This document shows positions 47,485-60,822 of a stretch of DNA of 64,000 nt, in pieces. A model generated the notes under the pieces. It had not been told where the DNA came from. It searched no databases and worked only from the letters and a program-made list of their open reading frames with translations. Every line of letters begins with the position of its first letter. Positions within the stretch are counted from its first letter, which is position 1. The DNA is taken from positions 25,586,214 through 25,650,213 of the forward strand of contig CM049320.1 of the NCBI GenBank assembly GCA_026874595.1, read 5' to 3'. A program made the translations under genes and the position numbers. This DNA comes from Sipunculus nudus. Lineage: Eukaryota > Annelida > Sipuncula > Golfingiida > Sipunculidae.

Positions 47485-47550
<66 letters not shown>
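47485..47550. repeat. (AT)n microsatellite
   Basis: About 65 bp of TA repeats. Confidence 0.95.
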
Positions 47551-47552
<2 letters not shown>

Positions 47553-48657
47553 GAATTTAATATATCCAGTGATTTTGTAAAAATATTGTCAAGATCCCAG
47601 AAAAAAATATCTTCGCTAATAAAATTCCACTGTTAAGAAATTTCCGGGAGCATTTCAGCTCTACTCCATTACATATGGTACTGGTAAACAGCCTAAACGC
47701 ACATCCTAAAGATGACAATTTTATAAAAAAAACAATAGTACAAAAATTATAAACTCCTAAAAAACTCTAAAAAGTGTAAAAAGAAGTATTTCTAGAAAAG
47801 AGTAAAGTATATGTGTAAAGTAAATGTGAGTATATGAATAAAACTTGATTGACACTATGGGCCACGGAACGGACTGCGAAAAAACTGCTTCTCACATACC
47901 GGCAGATTCTTCGGCTCAAAGATTTTTTAAATACAACAAAAGCCAAGTTTCCAAACCCAAAGTAAATTTTATTTCACATACTGAAATAACTGAATTTTAA
48001 ATTAAAATAGCGCATGGTATTGTGATTTCTTTAGAAGAATAATCATTTCTGCTTGAATTTAAAGCAGATTACAGCTTTTATATATCTGTCTAGTTGAGTT
48101 CTCTGTGTATACGTCAAAGATGTTTAAATAAAATAAACTTCACTCTTAATATCACATAAATATATATCCTGCAGGAAAATCGATTATATTAGAAAAATAC
48201 GAAGATTCTTTGGTTGAAAAGTTACCTTAAAAAAGTGTCTGTTCTCCATTTCATTTGACCTACACCGTTTTAAACCATACCACACCGTCAAATCATAAAA
48301 CATATTCAACACTTTTATCATTAAAAAAATTGCCCTTTTAACATTTATAGAATTTATTCAGTTTTTTTTATTTTTCCAGGAGAATTCGGAATTGTATATC
48401 TGCCGATAGGTATCATGTGGAAGATTATATTAAATATATCTGGATATGGGAATCACGTGACGAATTCTCGATCTATGACGTGACATCATCTTTAAGTTCT
48501 TGGCGGCGTCTGCTCAGGTACTGCAAAAAAAAAAAGAAAAAAAAAAACTGTCAGAAATATGGTCTCATTGTACGGGTGATTTCTACACAGTATTTGTTAT
48601 TCTGCAACTTTTAAGCCACATTATACTCCAGAGCTAGACGCTGACGGACTCAAAGAC

Positions 48658-48677
48658 CCCCCCCCCCCCCCCCCCCC
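48658..48677 (+). repeat. Poly(C) run
   Basis: About 20 consecutive cytosines. Confidence 0.9.
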
Positions 48678-49469
48678 TTATCCCATCCCCGCAACCCTGG
48701 CCCGTCAGCGTCCTGCACGAAAGTCGCACATCCGGTTCAACTGGTTCGACCGATCAGATCCAAACAGCTTGTCCCGCTAAATGTTAAAAAATTCTAGTCT
48801 CACCGACGGTAAATGAAACGCCTGAATAATAAAAAGTAACATGCTTTATTTTCTGGTAGCGATATCATGCCAGTCCCTCAAAAATAAAAAAAAAGTAACA
48901 ATAAATATAATAATTTAAATATAAAATCTCCATACCCAGTTCTAAAATTAAGAGCTTAGGCACTTGCATTCGAAAATATCGAGGATGCTCTTGCATGTTA
49001 CTAAGAGCTACCAGCGAATCCATATAATGCATTAGCATTGCTTTATTATTGACACAAAAATATTTGAATTTATAATTCAATGAAATCGCACCTTCCAGCT
49101 GTTTTTTTTCCCCAGGGGTTACTCTGAACCTGGTTTTAATATAACGTTATTAACACATGATATGTTAATACAGTAACATATTATAGACCTTACATCAATA
49201 TGTAAAAAAAAATATTTAAAAAAGTCACAAATTGTTAAAAAATTTTCGACTGTATGGATATTGACCCGTATTTCAATTATGTGCATGGCAACATTATATA
49301 TACATACACTCAAACTAATTTCCCAAGATCAAGGAAAAATTACAATAAATTTAATGTTAATAAACGTAGTAAAACGAATGTTTTTAGGGTTAATCTAAAT
49401 CCTTGTGGGGTAGGATAACATGCAGGGCTAATATACAGTTTCGCTTTTAACCCTATCACGATATTCTGT

Positions 49470-49640
49470 CCGGGATGGGGGGGGGGGGGGTTATTGACCT
49501 CGGGGAAGTTCCGGGGGGTAGGGTTACAGTCACGGTAGTAGGTAATTGTCTCGGGGGGGGGGGGGGGGCAGATAGTGGGTAGTTGTCGGGGGGTATTCGT
49601 CAAGGGGCGGGGGTAATTGTTGAGGGTTGGTTTTTGCCGG
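49470..49640 (+). repeat. G-tract cluster with G-quadruplex potential
   Basis: Runs of 12-16 G at about 49478 and 49553 and repeated gggg tracts (ccggggggtaggg, ttgtcggggggtat, ggggcggggg) in 170 bp. On the sense strand of gene B this is C-rich. Confidence 0.85.
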
Positions 49641-49779
49641 GCGCTAGTTTTTCTGTTTTTCTATTATGAAAAGGGGCGGATGAAAGGGGGATGGATAAAG
49701 CAGGGGTAATCTGAAGTCGCTACACCTGGATTTTTTTACAGCAATAAGCGAAATGATATCACATCAGCAGTGTACGTAC

Positions 49780-49960
49780 AACTGGCGCTGACCAACTTTC
49801 CAACATCGTCCGCAGACAGGCCGGCCTCCCACATAGCGAGGTTGTCCATCAAAAATCGGCCGTTGTAGACCCAGACATTGTTTGGTTGGCCGATCAGGAA
49901 TCGGGACGACTCGGCTGGACTCGGCGAACTTGGTACACCGTGCGAGTTGATTCCCACCGC
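49780..49960 (-). CDS. Gene B exon 9: end of LamG domain 2
   Basis: Acceptor CTATCAG, 181 nt, phase 0 in. It encodes [36 protein letters not shown] and [20 protein letters not shown], the last two strands and closing helix of LamG. The end is set at the donor-like AGTT|GTACGT (phase 1). Reading on instead gives [14 protein letters not shown] and a stop at 49736, which is the alternative if this is the final exon. Confidence 0.85.
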
Positions 49961-52900
49961 CTGATAGGAAATAGTATGGACAATCTTTAAAGTCGGCTAT
50001 TCATCTGCTATTCTATAGATATTCTGTGAACTCTGATTTAAAAGGATCTTTTACGCACTTTGCAAGGTAAATTACTCTCATACAAAATGGCAAAATCTTC
50101 ATTAAGCTGTTAGACACAATTTGTATTTCCGTCAAGCATTTCCCGCAGTTTACTTTCTTATTGTCTTGGCTTTTCCCTTCTCCCCTATTGTATTCTCTGA
50201 ATATCAGGGGGAATGATTACATTACCCCCCGACCCTATCCATCTCCTATATTGACGCCCCTGATATCAGATAACTTATATAATAATAGTTATGTACAATA
50301 AGTAAGTTGCAGGTATCCGAAAACACAGAAGAAGGGAAAATCATGAATATGAAGCCAACCATTGTATGTACACGAAGGAACTGTCAATCACGCTCACCAC
50401 TCCGCCTACGTAAACATAGAGTCCTTTTTCTGGGTCAGTCTTTTTGAACCTGAAGGTCACGTGCACCCATCGACCCCGGGGCATGACGAAGTGAGTGTAA
50501 TATTCCCTGCTGGCGGTGTGAACGTAGGCGTGACACGTCAATCCGTCCACAAACAGTGATAGTCCCGTGCTGATCATACCTTGTCTAGGCTACAATGATG
50601 GACAGGTATAGTAGTTACATAATGGTATATTGATATTGTCTGTGCCCCTTTAGACAGTATATAGATCTTCACGGACGTGTCTCTGTGTATCCGTTTATTT
50701 TTGTGTGTCCGTGTATCTTGGTATATGTGTGTCCGTGTATCTTTTGTATGGGTGCCCATGTATCTTTGTATGTGTGTCCGTTTATTTTAGAATGAGTGTC
50801 TGTGTATCATTGTATGGGTGCCCATGTATCTTTGTATGTGTGTCCGTTTATTTTTGAATGAGTGTCTGTGTATCATTGTATGGGTGTCCATGTATCTTTG
50901 TATGTGTGTCCGTTTATTTTTGAATGAGTGTCTGTGTATCATTGTATGGGTGCCCATGTATCTTTGTATGTGTGTCCGTTTATTTTTGAATGAGTGTCTG
51001 TGTATCATTGTATGGGTGTCCATGTATCTTTGTATGTGTGTCCGTTTATTTTTGAATGAGTGTCTGTGTATCATTGTATGGGTGTCCATGTATCTTTGTA
51101 TGTGTGTCCGTTTATTTTTGAATGAGTGTCTGTGTATCATTGTATGGGTGCCCATCTATCTTTGTATGTGTGTCCGTTTATTTTTGAATGAGTGTCTGTG
51201 TATCATTGTATGGGTGCCCATGTATCTTTGTATGTGTTTCCGTTTATTTTTGAATGAGTGTCTGTGTATCATTGTATGGGTGTCCATGTATCTTTGTATG
51301 TGTGTCCGTTTATTTTTGAATGAGTGTCTGTGTATCATTGTATGGGTGTCCATGTATCTTTGTATGTGTGTCCGTTTATTTTTGAATGAGTGTCTGTGTA
51401 TCATTGTATGGGTGCCCATGTATCTTTGTATGTGTGTCCGTTTATTTTTGAATGAGTGTCTGTGTATCATTGTATGGGTGCCCATGTATCTTTGTATGTG
51501 TGTCCGTTTATTTTTGAATGAGTGTCTGTGTATCATTGTATGGGTGCCCATGTATCTTTGTATGTGTGTCCGTTTATTTTTGAATGAGTGTCTGTGTATC
51601 ATTGTATGGGTGTCCATGTATCTTTGTATGTATGTCCGTTTATTTTTGAATGAGTGTCTGTGTATCATTGTATGGGTGCCCATGTATCTTTGTATGTGTG
51701 TCCGTTTATTTTTGAATGAGTGTCTGTGTATCATTGTATGGGTGCCCATGTATCTGTGTATGTGTGTCCGTTTATTTTTGAATGAGTGTCTGTGTATCAT
51801 TGTATGGGTGTCCATGTATCTTTGTATGTGTGTCCGTTTATTTTTGAATGAGTGTCTGTGTATCATTGTATGGGTGCCCATGTATCTTTGTATGTGTGTC
51901 CGTTTATTTTTGAATGAGTGTCTGTGTATCATTGTATGGGTGCCCATATACTTTGTATGTGTGTCCGTTTATTTTTGAATGAGTGTCTGTGTATCATTGT
52001 ATGGGTGCCCATGTATCTTTGTATGTGTGTCCGTTTATTTTTGAATGAGTGTCTGTGTATCATTGTATGGGTGCCCATGTATCTTTGTATGTGTGTCCGT
52101 TTATTTTTGAATGAGTGTCTGTGTATCATTGTATGGGTGACCATGTATCTTTGTATGTGTGTCCGTTTATTTTTGAATGAGTGTCTGTGTATCATTGTAT
52201 GGGTGCCCATGTATCTTTGTATGTGTGTCCGTTTATTTTTGAATGAGTGCCTGTGTATCATTGTATGGGTGCCCATGTATCTTTGTATGTGTGTCCGTTT
52301 ATTTTTGAATGAGTGTCTGTGTATCATTGTATGGGTGCCCATGTATCTTTGTATGTGTGTCCGTTTATTTTTGAATGAGTGTCTGTGTATCATTGTATGG
52401 GTGCCCATGTATCTTTGTATGTGTGTCCGTTTATTTTTGAATGAGTGTCTGTGTATCATTGTATGGGTGCCCATGTATCTTTGTATGTGTGTCCGTTTAT
52501 TTTTGAATGAGTGTCTGTGTATCATTGTATGGGTGCCCATGTATCTTTGTATGTGTGTCCGTTTATTTTTGAATGAGTGTCTGTGTATCATTGTATGGGT
52601 GCCCATGTATCTTTGTATGTGTGTCCGTTTATTTTTGAATGAGTGTCTGTGTATCATTGTATGGGTGTCCATGTATCTTTGTATGTGTGTCCGTTTATTT
52701 TTGAATGAGTGTCTGTGTATCATTGTATGGGTGCCCATGTATCTTTGTATGTGTGTCCGTTTATTTTTGAATGAGTGTCTGTGTATCATTGTATGGGTGC
52801 CCATGTATCTTTGTATGTGTGTCCGTTTATTTTTGAATGAGTGTCTGTGTATCATTTTATGGGTGCCCATGTATCTTTGTATGTGTGTCCGTTTATTTTT

Positions 52901-55900
52901 GAATGAGTGTCTGTGTATCATTGTATGGGTGTCCATGTATCTTTGTATGTGTGTCCGTTTATTTTTGAATGAGTGTCTGTGTATCATTGTATGGGTGTCC
53001 ATGTATCTTTGTATGTGTGTCCGTTTATTTTTGAATGAGTGTCTGTGTATCATTGTATGGGTGCCCATGTATCTTTGTATGTGTGTCCGTTTATTTTTGA
53101 ATGAGTGTCCGTGTATCATTGTATGGGTGCCCATGTATCTTTGTATGTGTGTCCGTTTATTTTTGAATGAGTGTCTGTGTATCATTGTATGGGTGCCCAT
53201 GTATCTTTGTATGTGTGTCCGTTTATTTTTGAATGAGTGTCTGTGTATCATTGTATGGGTGCCCATGTATCTTTGTATGTGTGTCCGTTTATTTTTGAAT
53301 GAGTGTCTGTGTATCATTGTATGGGTGCCCATGTATCTTTGTATGTGTGTCCGTTTATTTTTGAATGAGTGTCTGTGTATCATTGTATGGGTGTCCATGT
53401 ATCTTTGTATGTGTGTCCGTTTATTTTTGAATGAGTGTCTGTGTATCATTGTATGGGTGCCCATGTATCTTTGTATGTGTGTCCGTTTATTTTTGAATGA
53501 GTGTCTGTGTATCATTGTATGGGTGTCCATGTATCTTTGTATGTGTGTCCGTTTATTTTTGAATGAGTGTCTGTGTATCATTGTATGGGTGTCCATGTAT
53601 CTTTGTATGTGTGTCCGTTTATTTTTGAATGAGTGTCTGTGTATCATTGTATGGGTGTCCATGTATCTTTGTATGTGTGTCCGTTTATTTTTGAATGAGT
53701 GTCTGTGTATCATTGTATGGGTGTCCATGTATCTTTGTATGTGTGTCCGTTTATTTTTGAATGAGTGTCTGTGTATCATTGTATGGGTGTCCATGTATCT
53801 TTGTATGTGTGTCCATGTATTTTTGTATGTGTGTCTGTGTATCTTTGTATGTGTGTCCGTGTATCTTTGTATGGGTGTCCGTGAATCTTTGTATGTGTGC
53901 CCGTGTATATTTGTATGTGTGGTTGCGATCTTTGTTTGTGTGTCCGTGTATCTTTGTATGTGTGTCCATGTATCTTTGTATGGGTGTCCGTGTATCTATG
54001 TATGGGTGTCCGTGTATCCTTGTTTGTGTGTCCGTGTATCTTTGTATGTGTGTCCATGTATCTTTGTATGGGTGTCCAGGTATCCTTGTATGTGTGTCTG
54101 TGTATCTTTGTATGTGTGTCCGTGTATCTTTGTATGGGTGTCCGTGAATCTTTGTATGTGTGCCCGTGTATATTTGTATGTGTGGTTGCGATCTTTGTTT
54201 GTGTGTCCGTGTATCTTTGTATGGGTGTCCATGTATCTTTGTATGTGTGTCCGTGTATCTTTGTATGGGTGCCCATGTATCTTTGTATGTGTGTCCGTGT
54301 ATCTTTGTATGGGTGTCCGTGAATCTTTGTATGTGTGCCCGTGTATATTTGTATGTGTGGTTGCGATCTTTGTTTGTGTGTCCGTGTATCTTTGTATGTG
54401 TGTCCATGTATCTTTGTATGGGTGTCCGTGTATCTTTTGTATGGGTGCCCATGTTTCTTTGTATGTGTGTCCGTTTTTTTTTAATGAGTGTCTGTGTATC
54501 ATTGTATGGGTGTCCATGTATCTTTGTATGTGCGTCCATGTATTTTTGTATGTGTGTCTGTGTATCTTTGTATGGGTGTCCATGTATCTTTGTATGTGTG
54601 TCTGTGTATCTTTGTATGTGTGTCCGTGTATCTTTGTATGGGTGTCCGTGAATCTTTGTATGTGTGCCCGTGTATATTTGTATGTGTGGTTGCGATCTTT
54701 GTTTGTGTGTCCGTGTATCTTTGTATGGGTGTCCATGTATCTTTGTATGTGTGTCCGTGTATCTTTGTATGGGTGCCCATGTATCTTTGTATGTGTGTCC
54801 GTGTATCTTTGTATGGGTGTCCGTGAATCTTTGTATGTGTGCCCGTGTATATTTGTATGTGTGGTTGCGATCTTTGTTTGTGTGTCCGTGTATCTTTGTA
54901 TGTGTGTCCATGTATCTTTGTATGGGTGTCCGTGTATCTTTTGTATGGTTGCCCATGTATCTTTGTATGTGTGTCCGTTTATTTTTGAATGAGTGTCTGT
55001 GTATCATTGTATGGGTGTCCATGTATCTTTGTATGTGTGTCCGTTTATTTTTGAATGAGTGTCTGTGTATCATTGTATGGGTGTCCATGTATCTTTGTAT
55101 GTGTGTCCGTTTATTTTTGAATGAGTGTCTGTGTATCATTGTATGGGTGCCCATGTATCTTTGCATGTGTGTCCGTTTATTTTTGAATGAGTGTCTGTGT
55201 ATCATTGTATGGGTGTCCATGTATCTTTGTATGTGTGTCCGTTTATTTTTGAATGAGTGTCTGTGTATCATTGTATGGGTGCCCATGTATTTTTGTATGT
55301 GTGTCTGTGTATCTTTGTATGTGTGTCCGTGTATCTTTGTATGGGTGTCCGTGAATCTTTGTATGTGTGCCCGTGTATATTTGTATGTGTGGTTGTGATC
55401 TTTGTTTGTGTGTCCGTGTATCTTTGTATGTGTGTCCATGTATCTTTGTATGGGTGTCCGTGTATCTTTTGTATGGGCGCCCATGTATCTTTGTATGTGT
55501 GTCCGTTTATTTTTGAATGAGTGTCTGTGTATCATTGTATGGGTGTCCATGTATCTTTGTATGTGTGTCCGTTTATTTTTGAATGAGTGTCTGTGTATCA
55601 TTGTATGGGTGTCCATGTATCTTTGTATGTGTGTCCATGTATTTTTGTATGTGTGTCTGTGTATCTTCGATGTGTGTCCGTGTATCTTTGTATGGGTGTC
55701 CGTGAATCTTTGTATGTGTGCCCGTGTATATTTGTATGTGTGGTTGCGATCTTTGTTTGTGTGTCCGTGTATCTTTGTATGTGTGTCCATGTATCTTTGT
55801 ATGGGTGTCCGTGTATCTTTTGTATGGGCGCCCATGTATCTTTGTATGTGTGTCCGTTTATTTTTGAATGAGTGTCTGTGTATCATTGTATGGGTGTCCA

Positions 55901-58900
55901 TGTATCTTTGTATGTGTGTCCATGTATTTTTGTATGTGTGTCTGTGTATCTTTGTATGTGTGTCCGTGTATCTTTGTATGGGTGTCCGTGAATCTTTGTA
56001 TGTGTGCCCGTGTATATTTGTATGTGTGGTTGCGATCTTTGTTTGTGTGTCCGTGTATCTTTGTATGTGTGTCCATGTATCTTTGTATGGGTGTCTGTGT
56101 ATTTTAGTATGTGTGTTTGTGTATCTTTGTATTTGTGCCCGTGTATCTTTGTATCGGTGTCCGTGTATCTTTGTATGTGTGTCCGTGTATCTTTGTATGT
56201 GCCCGTGTATATTTGTAGGTGTTTTGTGTATCTTTGTATTTGTGTTTGTGCATCTTGGTATGTGTGTCCTTACATCAAGCTGTGCTCCTGTGTGAGAAAA
56301 TAGTTCTTCACGGGCATGTCTGTGTATCTATGTAGGTCTGTGAGTTAAAGAGGCTCAATCGAGTACTTTGTACTCGCGATACCAATATAACCCAGTGTAC
56401 TCGCGAAACGTGAAAAATCCATAGGGACATCATATCTACCTGTCCTAATTGTATGCAAATTTTAAACGGGCTTAACAATGCGTGGTCAAAAATGCCTGTT
56501 TTGTCCTACACGGCCTGATGTTGTTTTTCGTAGCACATATACTTACCCAGTTTAAAAATGAAGAAATATCCTTGAAAATGGCGAAGTTTATGGTAAATTC
56601 CGATAATCCTGTCTTACACCCGGTTCCGTTTTTAGCATACAAGTTGAAAAGTCACGACATATGTGTCAGATACATGGTTTTCTAGCAGAGTTAAATTAAA
56701 GTAAGACACCTTTGATAGGAATGTTCAATTCTCGTTACAGGTCGAGAATGATCTTTTAAGAAAAGATTAACATTCGTGTATGTCTTTGTGTGTGTGTCGG
56801 GTGGGGGTGGGGGTGTCTGTGTGTGTGTGTGTGTGAGTTCGTGTTCTTACATCATGCTGTGCCCCTGTAGACAGTATGTAGTTTCTTCTTCCTCCTCTCC
56901 CCATGTACTTTAGCCAGAAGGCGATTGTGAACCCTTCAGGACAGGCGTCGGGGTTATGAAAGCATCTGTTGCTGAAGTCTCCTGTAAAGATGAAACACTT
57001 GTAGAACCTGGCATGCGTGCGTATATCAATCGAGAACTACAGTGCAGCAATTATCAGGGACGAAAATCGTTGGGGGAGGGAGGATAATTCGAGATGGGAC
57101 TGACATTGTGGGTGTTATTAGACTAAAGATACATTAAATTTTTCAAATGTTTTAAATCATTTTAAAAAGTTCATCAATGAAATACGTAGTTCTAGACGAC
57201 CAAATACGCTGGTGTTAGCTGAAATAAAGTATAATTTATCAGTTAAAGGATACTATATCACTTAAAGGATAATCTATCAGACAAATGGATAATTTATCAG
57301 ATGAAAGCTTATTTATCAGATAAGGTATAATCTATCAGATGAAAGATAATTTATCAGATAAAAGATAATTTATCAGATCACGGGTAATTTATCAGATAGA
57401 GGGTAAAGTATCACATAAACGATTATTCATCAGGTAAGGATAATTTATCAGATAAAAGATAATTTATCAGTTAAGGATAATTTATCAGATAAAGGATAAT
57501 GTACTAGATATAGTATAATTTATCAGATACAGGATAATTTATCAAATGCAGGACAATTTATAAGATAAACGATAATTTGCTAGATCAAGGATAATTTATA
57601 AGTTAAAGGATAGGTTATCAGATAAACGATAAATTATCAGAAAAACAATAATTTTTACAATGCTCTCATGTAAATAACTGTTGCATATCCTCAAATCGCC
57701 GAACAGTTCAAAAGAGAAACTAAAAAAGTTTGGGAAAAATCCGTGTACATTAATCTTTAGTTCAATTTTAATCTTAAGTAATCTTTAAGGCGTTGTTTCT
57801 TCAATTGAGTGTGTACAATTTTTATCGAAAAAAGAACACCTCGGCGGGATCTGTTTGGTCCTGCCATTCTCTCAAATTTATTTAGTGATGTCTTTATTTT
57901 GATGATTTTACACCTGCACCCTGATATAAATTTTACTTTAGCGGAAACGTTTTGACCAGAATCTGGTGGGTGAATTGTATTCAACAATTGGTGATGGTGG
58001 TCCGCAGTTGTAATTTTCAGGTCACAGTGTCCAAACAATGGTCAATTGGGGTAAATTTGGCGTAATAATACACTCCCGTGAAGTAAACCCTTTGACTGTT
58101 GGGGAAGATCCTAAAGTAACATAGACTACTTTTCCATTATTTAATTTCTGACGGCGTTGGTTTGAGAATGTGAACGGGGTTTGTGGCTAAGCAGATATGA
58201 CCTTAAACTAAGTGAGCGTCGCATGAAACTAAGTGGGCGTGGCTTGGCTCTAAGTGGGCGTGGCATGAAACTAAGTGGGCGTGGCATTAAACTAAGTGAG
58301 ATTTGCATGAAACTAAGTGGGCGTTGCATGCAAAATGTGAGTGTGACATGAAATTGGTTGAGCATGGCATGAAACTAAGTGATTAGCATGAAACTTAATG
58401 GGCGTGGCATGGAATTAATGGGAATATAGCATTCTGAGGGTGCTCTCGATAAGGTTGTGAGAAACAAAAGATTTAGAACACCTTCGCTTCTAATTTTCTG
58501 GACAGACTAGGACTTTGGTTATTAGACAAACTGTCACGTAGTTTGCGACCCCCCCCCCCCCCGTTTGTTTTTAACTGTTGAGATGCTAAATAATTTTTAA
58601 AAAGCGCACCGCAAATGGTCCATAATATGCCCGTCGCATAATCCATGACCTCTGACCTCATTAAAGATACGTGGAACTTGGGCAAGATATTCTAATGGAA
58701 AGTAGTTATGGAGAGTTTAGTGAAAATCCATCAAATCCCCGGTAGGTTATCGCTAAAATAAGGGTAACAATAAAACGTGGGTATACCATAATAGGTCCTT
58801 TCATAGACGGGCGTATAAAAAGCCCAATCTTCAGGACTTTGAGAGAAATAAATAAACCCACGAGACCTCGCATTTTGTTACAGCATAGTCAGTAAGTGGT

Positions 58901-60756
58901 GCTACCTGCAAGGTTAATCGGATATACAAGTCTCTGTCGTCATTGGATATGGGTTTTAGTGGTCAGGATATTTTTTTTATTCACTGGAATTCTATAAAAT
59001 AATAATCACTTGCGTTCAGATTAAATTGAGACGAAGAGTGTTGCGGACGGGCACTGGATTCAAATGTGTGTTATTACAAATACTGTGTAAAATGTAGACG
59101 TTCATACCCGCGTCCAAGTAGTCTCTCCTGCCGTTAAACACGATAGCGTGATTCTGTATTCCCAGAGACACAGTCATATGTTGACTGTCACTCTTGCGGA
59201 ACAAAAGCCCGTTCCCCACCACGTTCCTGTCCTGAAACTTGTTCATCGGCCAGTAATACAAGGGGGCGCCAGCTGTCAGGTCAGCAGGGTCAAGTACTGT
59301 AGATATAAAATCATAAATAACATCATAAATTTACATTTGCCTTTATATACAGAAAAATCTACTTTTTGGTGCAATTATATTTGAATATATACAAAAACTC
59401 TTGGTTTTCAAATACAAATACAGTTCTCAGTGTTTATATACATACAGTGGAACCCCGCCTTACGACCACCACAGAATTACAACCACTTTTCTTGGTCCCG
59501 AATATATGATCCAGGTAACTTAGAAATTCACAAATACGTCTACCCCCAAAATACCACCAAGGAGGTCGCAGTTGTTAAGTTCCACTGTACCCACTCATTT
59601 TATATCACAAATGAAATAACTAACCTCTATTCTTCTGACAGTATCTTCCGTCACCGCTGAAACCTGATCTGCATGAGCACTGCTGAGCTGTTTCATCATA
59701 ATCAGCGTTATGACTGCAGTCCTCACGCCTGGGTGGCACTGCAATAACAAAATGACGTTTTGAGGTTAAAGAGAAGCGTTTGTTTTACAGAAGAAAAACA
59801 CGATTATTGCTTAGAAAACTCGCTTTAGAATGATACTTAAAGCTCAAGTGTGTGTACATGCAATGTATGTATATCTGCGTGAAAACCTGCTTCACAACTC
59901 ATGTAGGGTTATATAATAATAATTATAATAATATTAATAATAATTATAATCATCATCATCATAATCATGATAATGACGCAATTCATTTAAAAGCGCAGGA
60001 GAGCAGCGTTTTCAGATTTGTAAATATTACCAAACTGCAAGCTTGTTGCAGATGATATTATGTGAAAGCCCTTAAAGGGACATAATCAGGAGCTAAATTA
60101 TGCCTATTCTTTCATACTATCAGTTCAGTTTTGCTTTATACAAATGTTTCAAACGAAACCATCCCAGCACACGGTCTCATTTTCTCGCATACGGCTGTTA
60201 AACACCATATTATGGTTCTGCGTGTTGGTAAACAGTCTGTTTACCATAACAAGACCAAGTCACCACTGGTCAGATTAAGAGGGGCAAAGCGCAGTTTTTC
60301 CGCCAGCAGAAACATGTATTACATTTTTTTGGACCAAGTCAGACCGGGGATCTCCTGATTGACACGTGTTTTGGCTCAGCGATGCACACTGCCCCTCGCG
60401 CTGTGTTTATGTTGACAGATGTCATCGCGCCCGGCCTACTGTTTTCAACTTTGTTTACAGGAGAAAGCAAACGGTTTCAAGGCAATATTTTGGCAAGTAC
60501 AGATTTATTTTAATGGGAAGAAGCAATTTTTTCGTGTTAACTCAACATGCTTTATAGGTGATTGGGCCCCTTTAAGGCTTTATGCATGTGTTGAACATGA
60601 AGGGACAGAGCTTGTGCTGATGCCGCTGTTCTTGTAGAAGTGTGAAAGGGCAGAAGTGGGACCAGGTATTTGTGTGGAAACGAGGCTGTAAGTAACCTTA
60701 TTTACCAGGATCATTCTCTTGTATAGAATCCGTTCATTTACATGTAGGGAATGGTG

Positions 60757-60822
<66 letters not shown>

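Larger units (their letters stand above)
46745..49330. other. Intergenic/intronic sequence without a supported gene
   Basis: Includes an (AT)n array at 47485-47550, a (catа-type) catacatacata tract near 47040, poly(A) interruptions and a poly(C) run at 48659-48677. A plus-strand stretch at 48380-48519 has an acceptor-like ttttttatttttccag, a donor-like CTCAG|GTACTG and an open frame (RIRNCISADRYHVEDYIKY...), but no partner exon or known family, so it is left unassigned. Confidence 0.4.

Noticed and set aside
48380-48519. Plus-strand exon-like open stretch with good splice-like borders
   Set aside because: No partner exons in phase, no recognisable domain and no promoter; kept only as a remark.
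50818-56295. Very long open frames (up to 1,024 codons) on both strands, cysteine- or histidine/threonine-rich
   Set aside because: They are perfectly periodic translations of the 66-bp and 22-bp minisatellite, open on both strands at once, without signals, splice sites or codon bias of their own.
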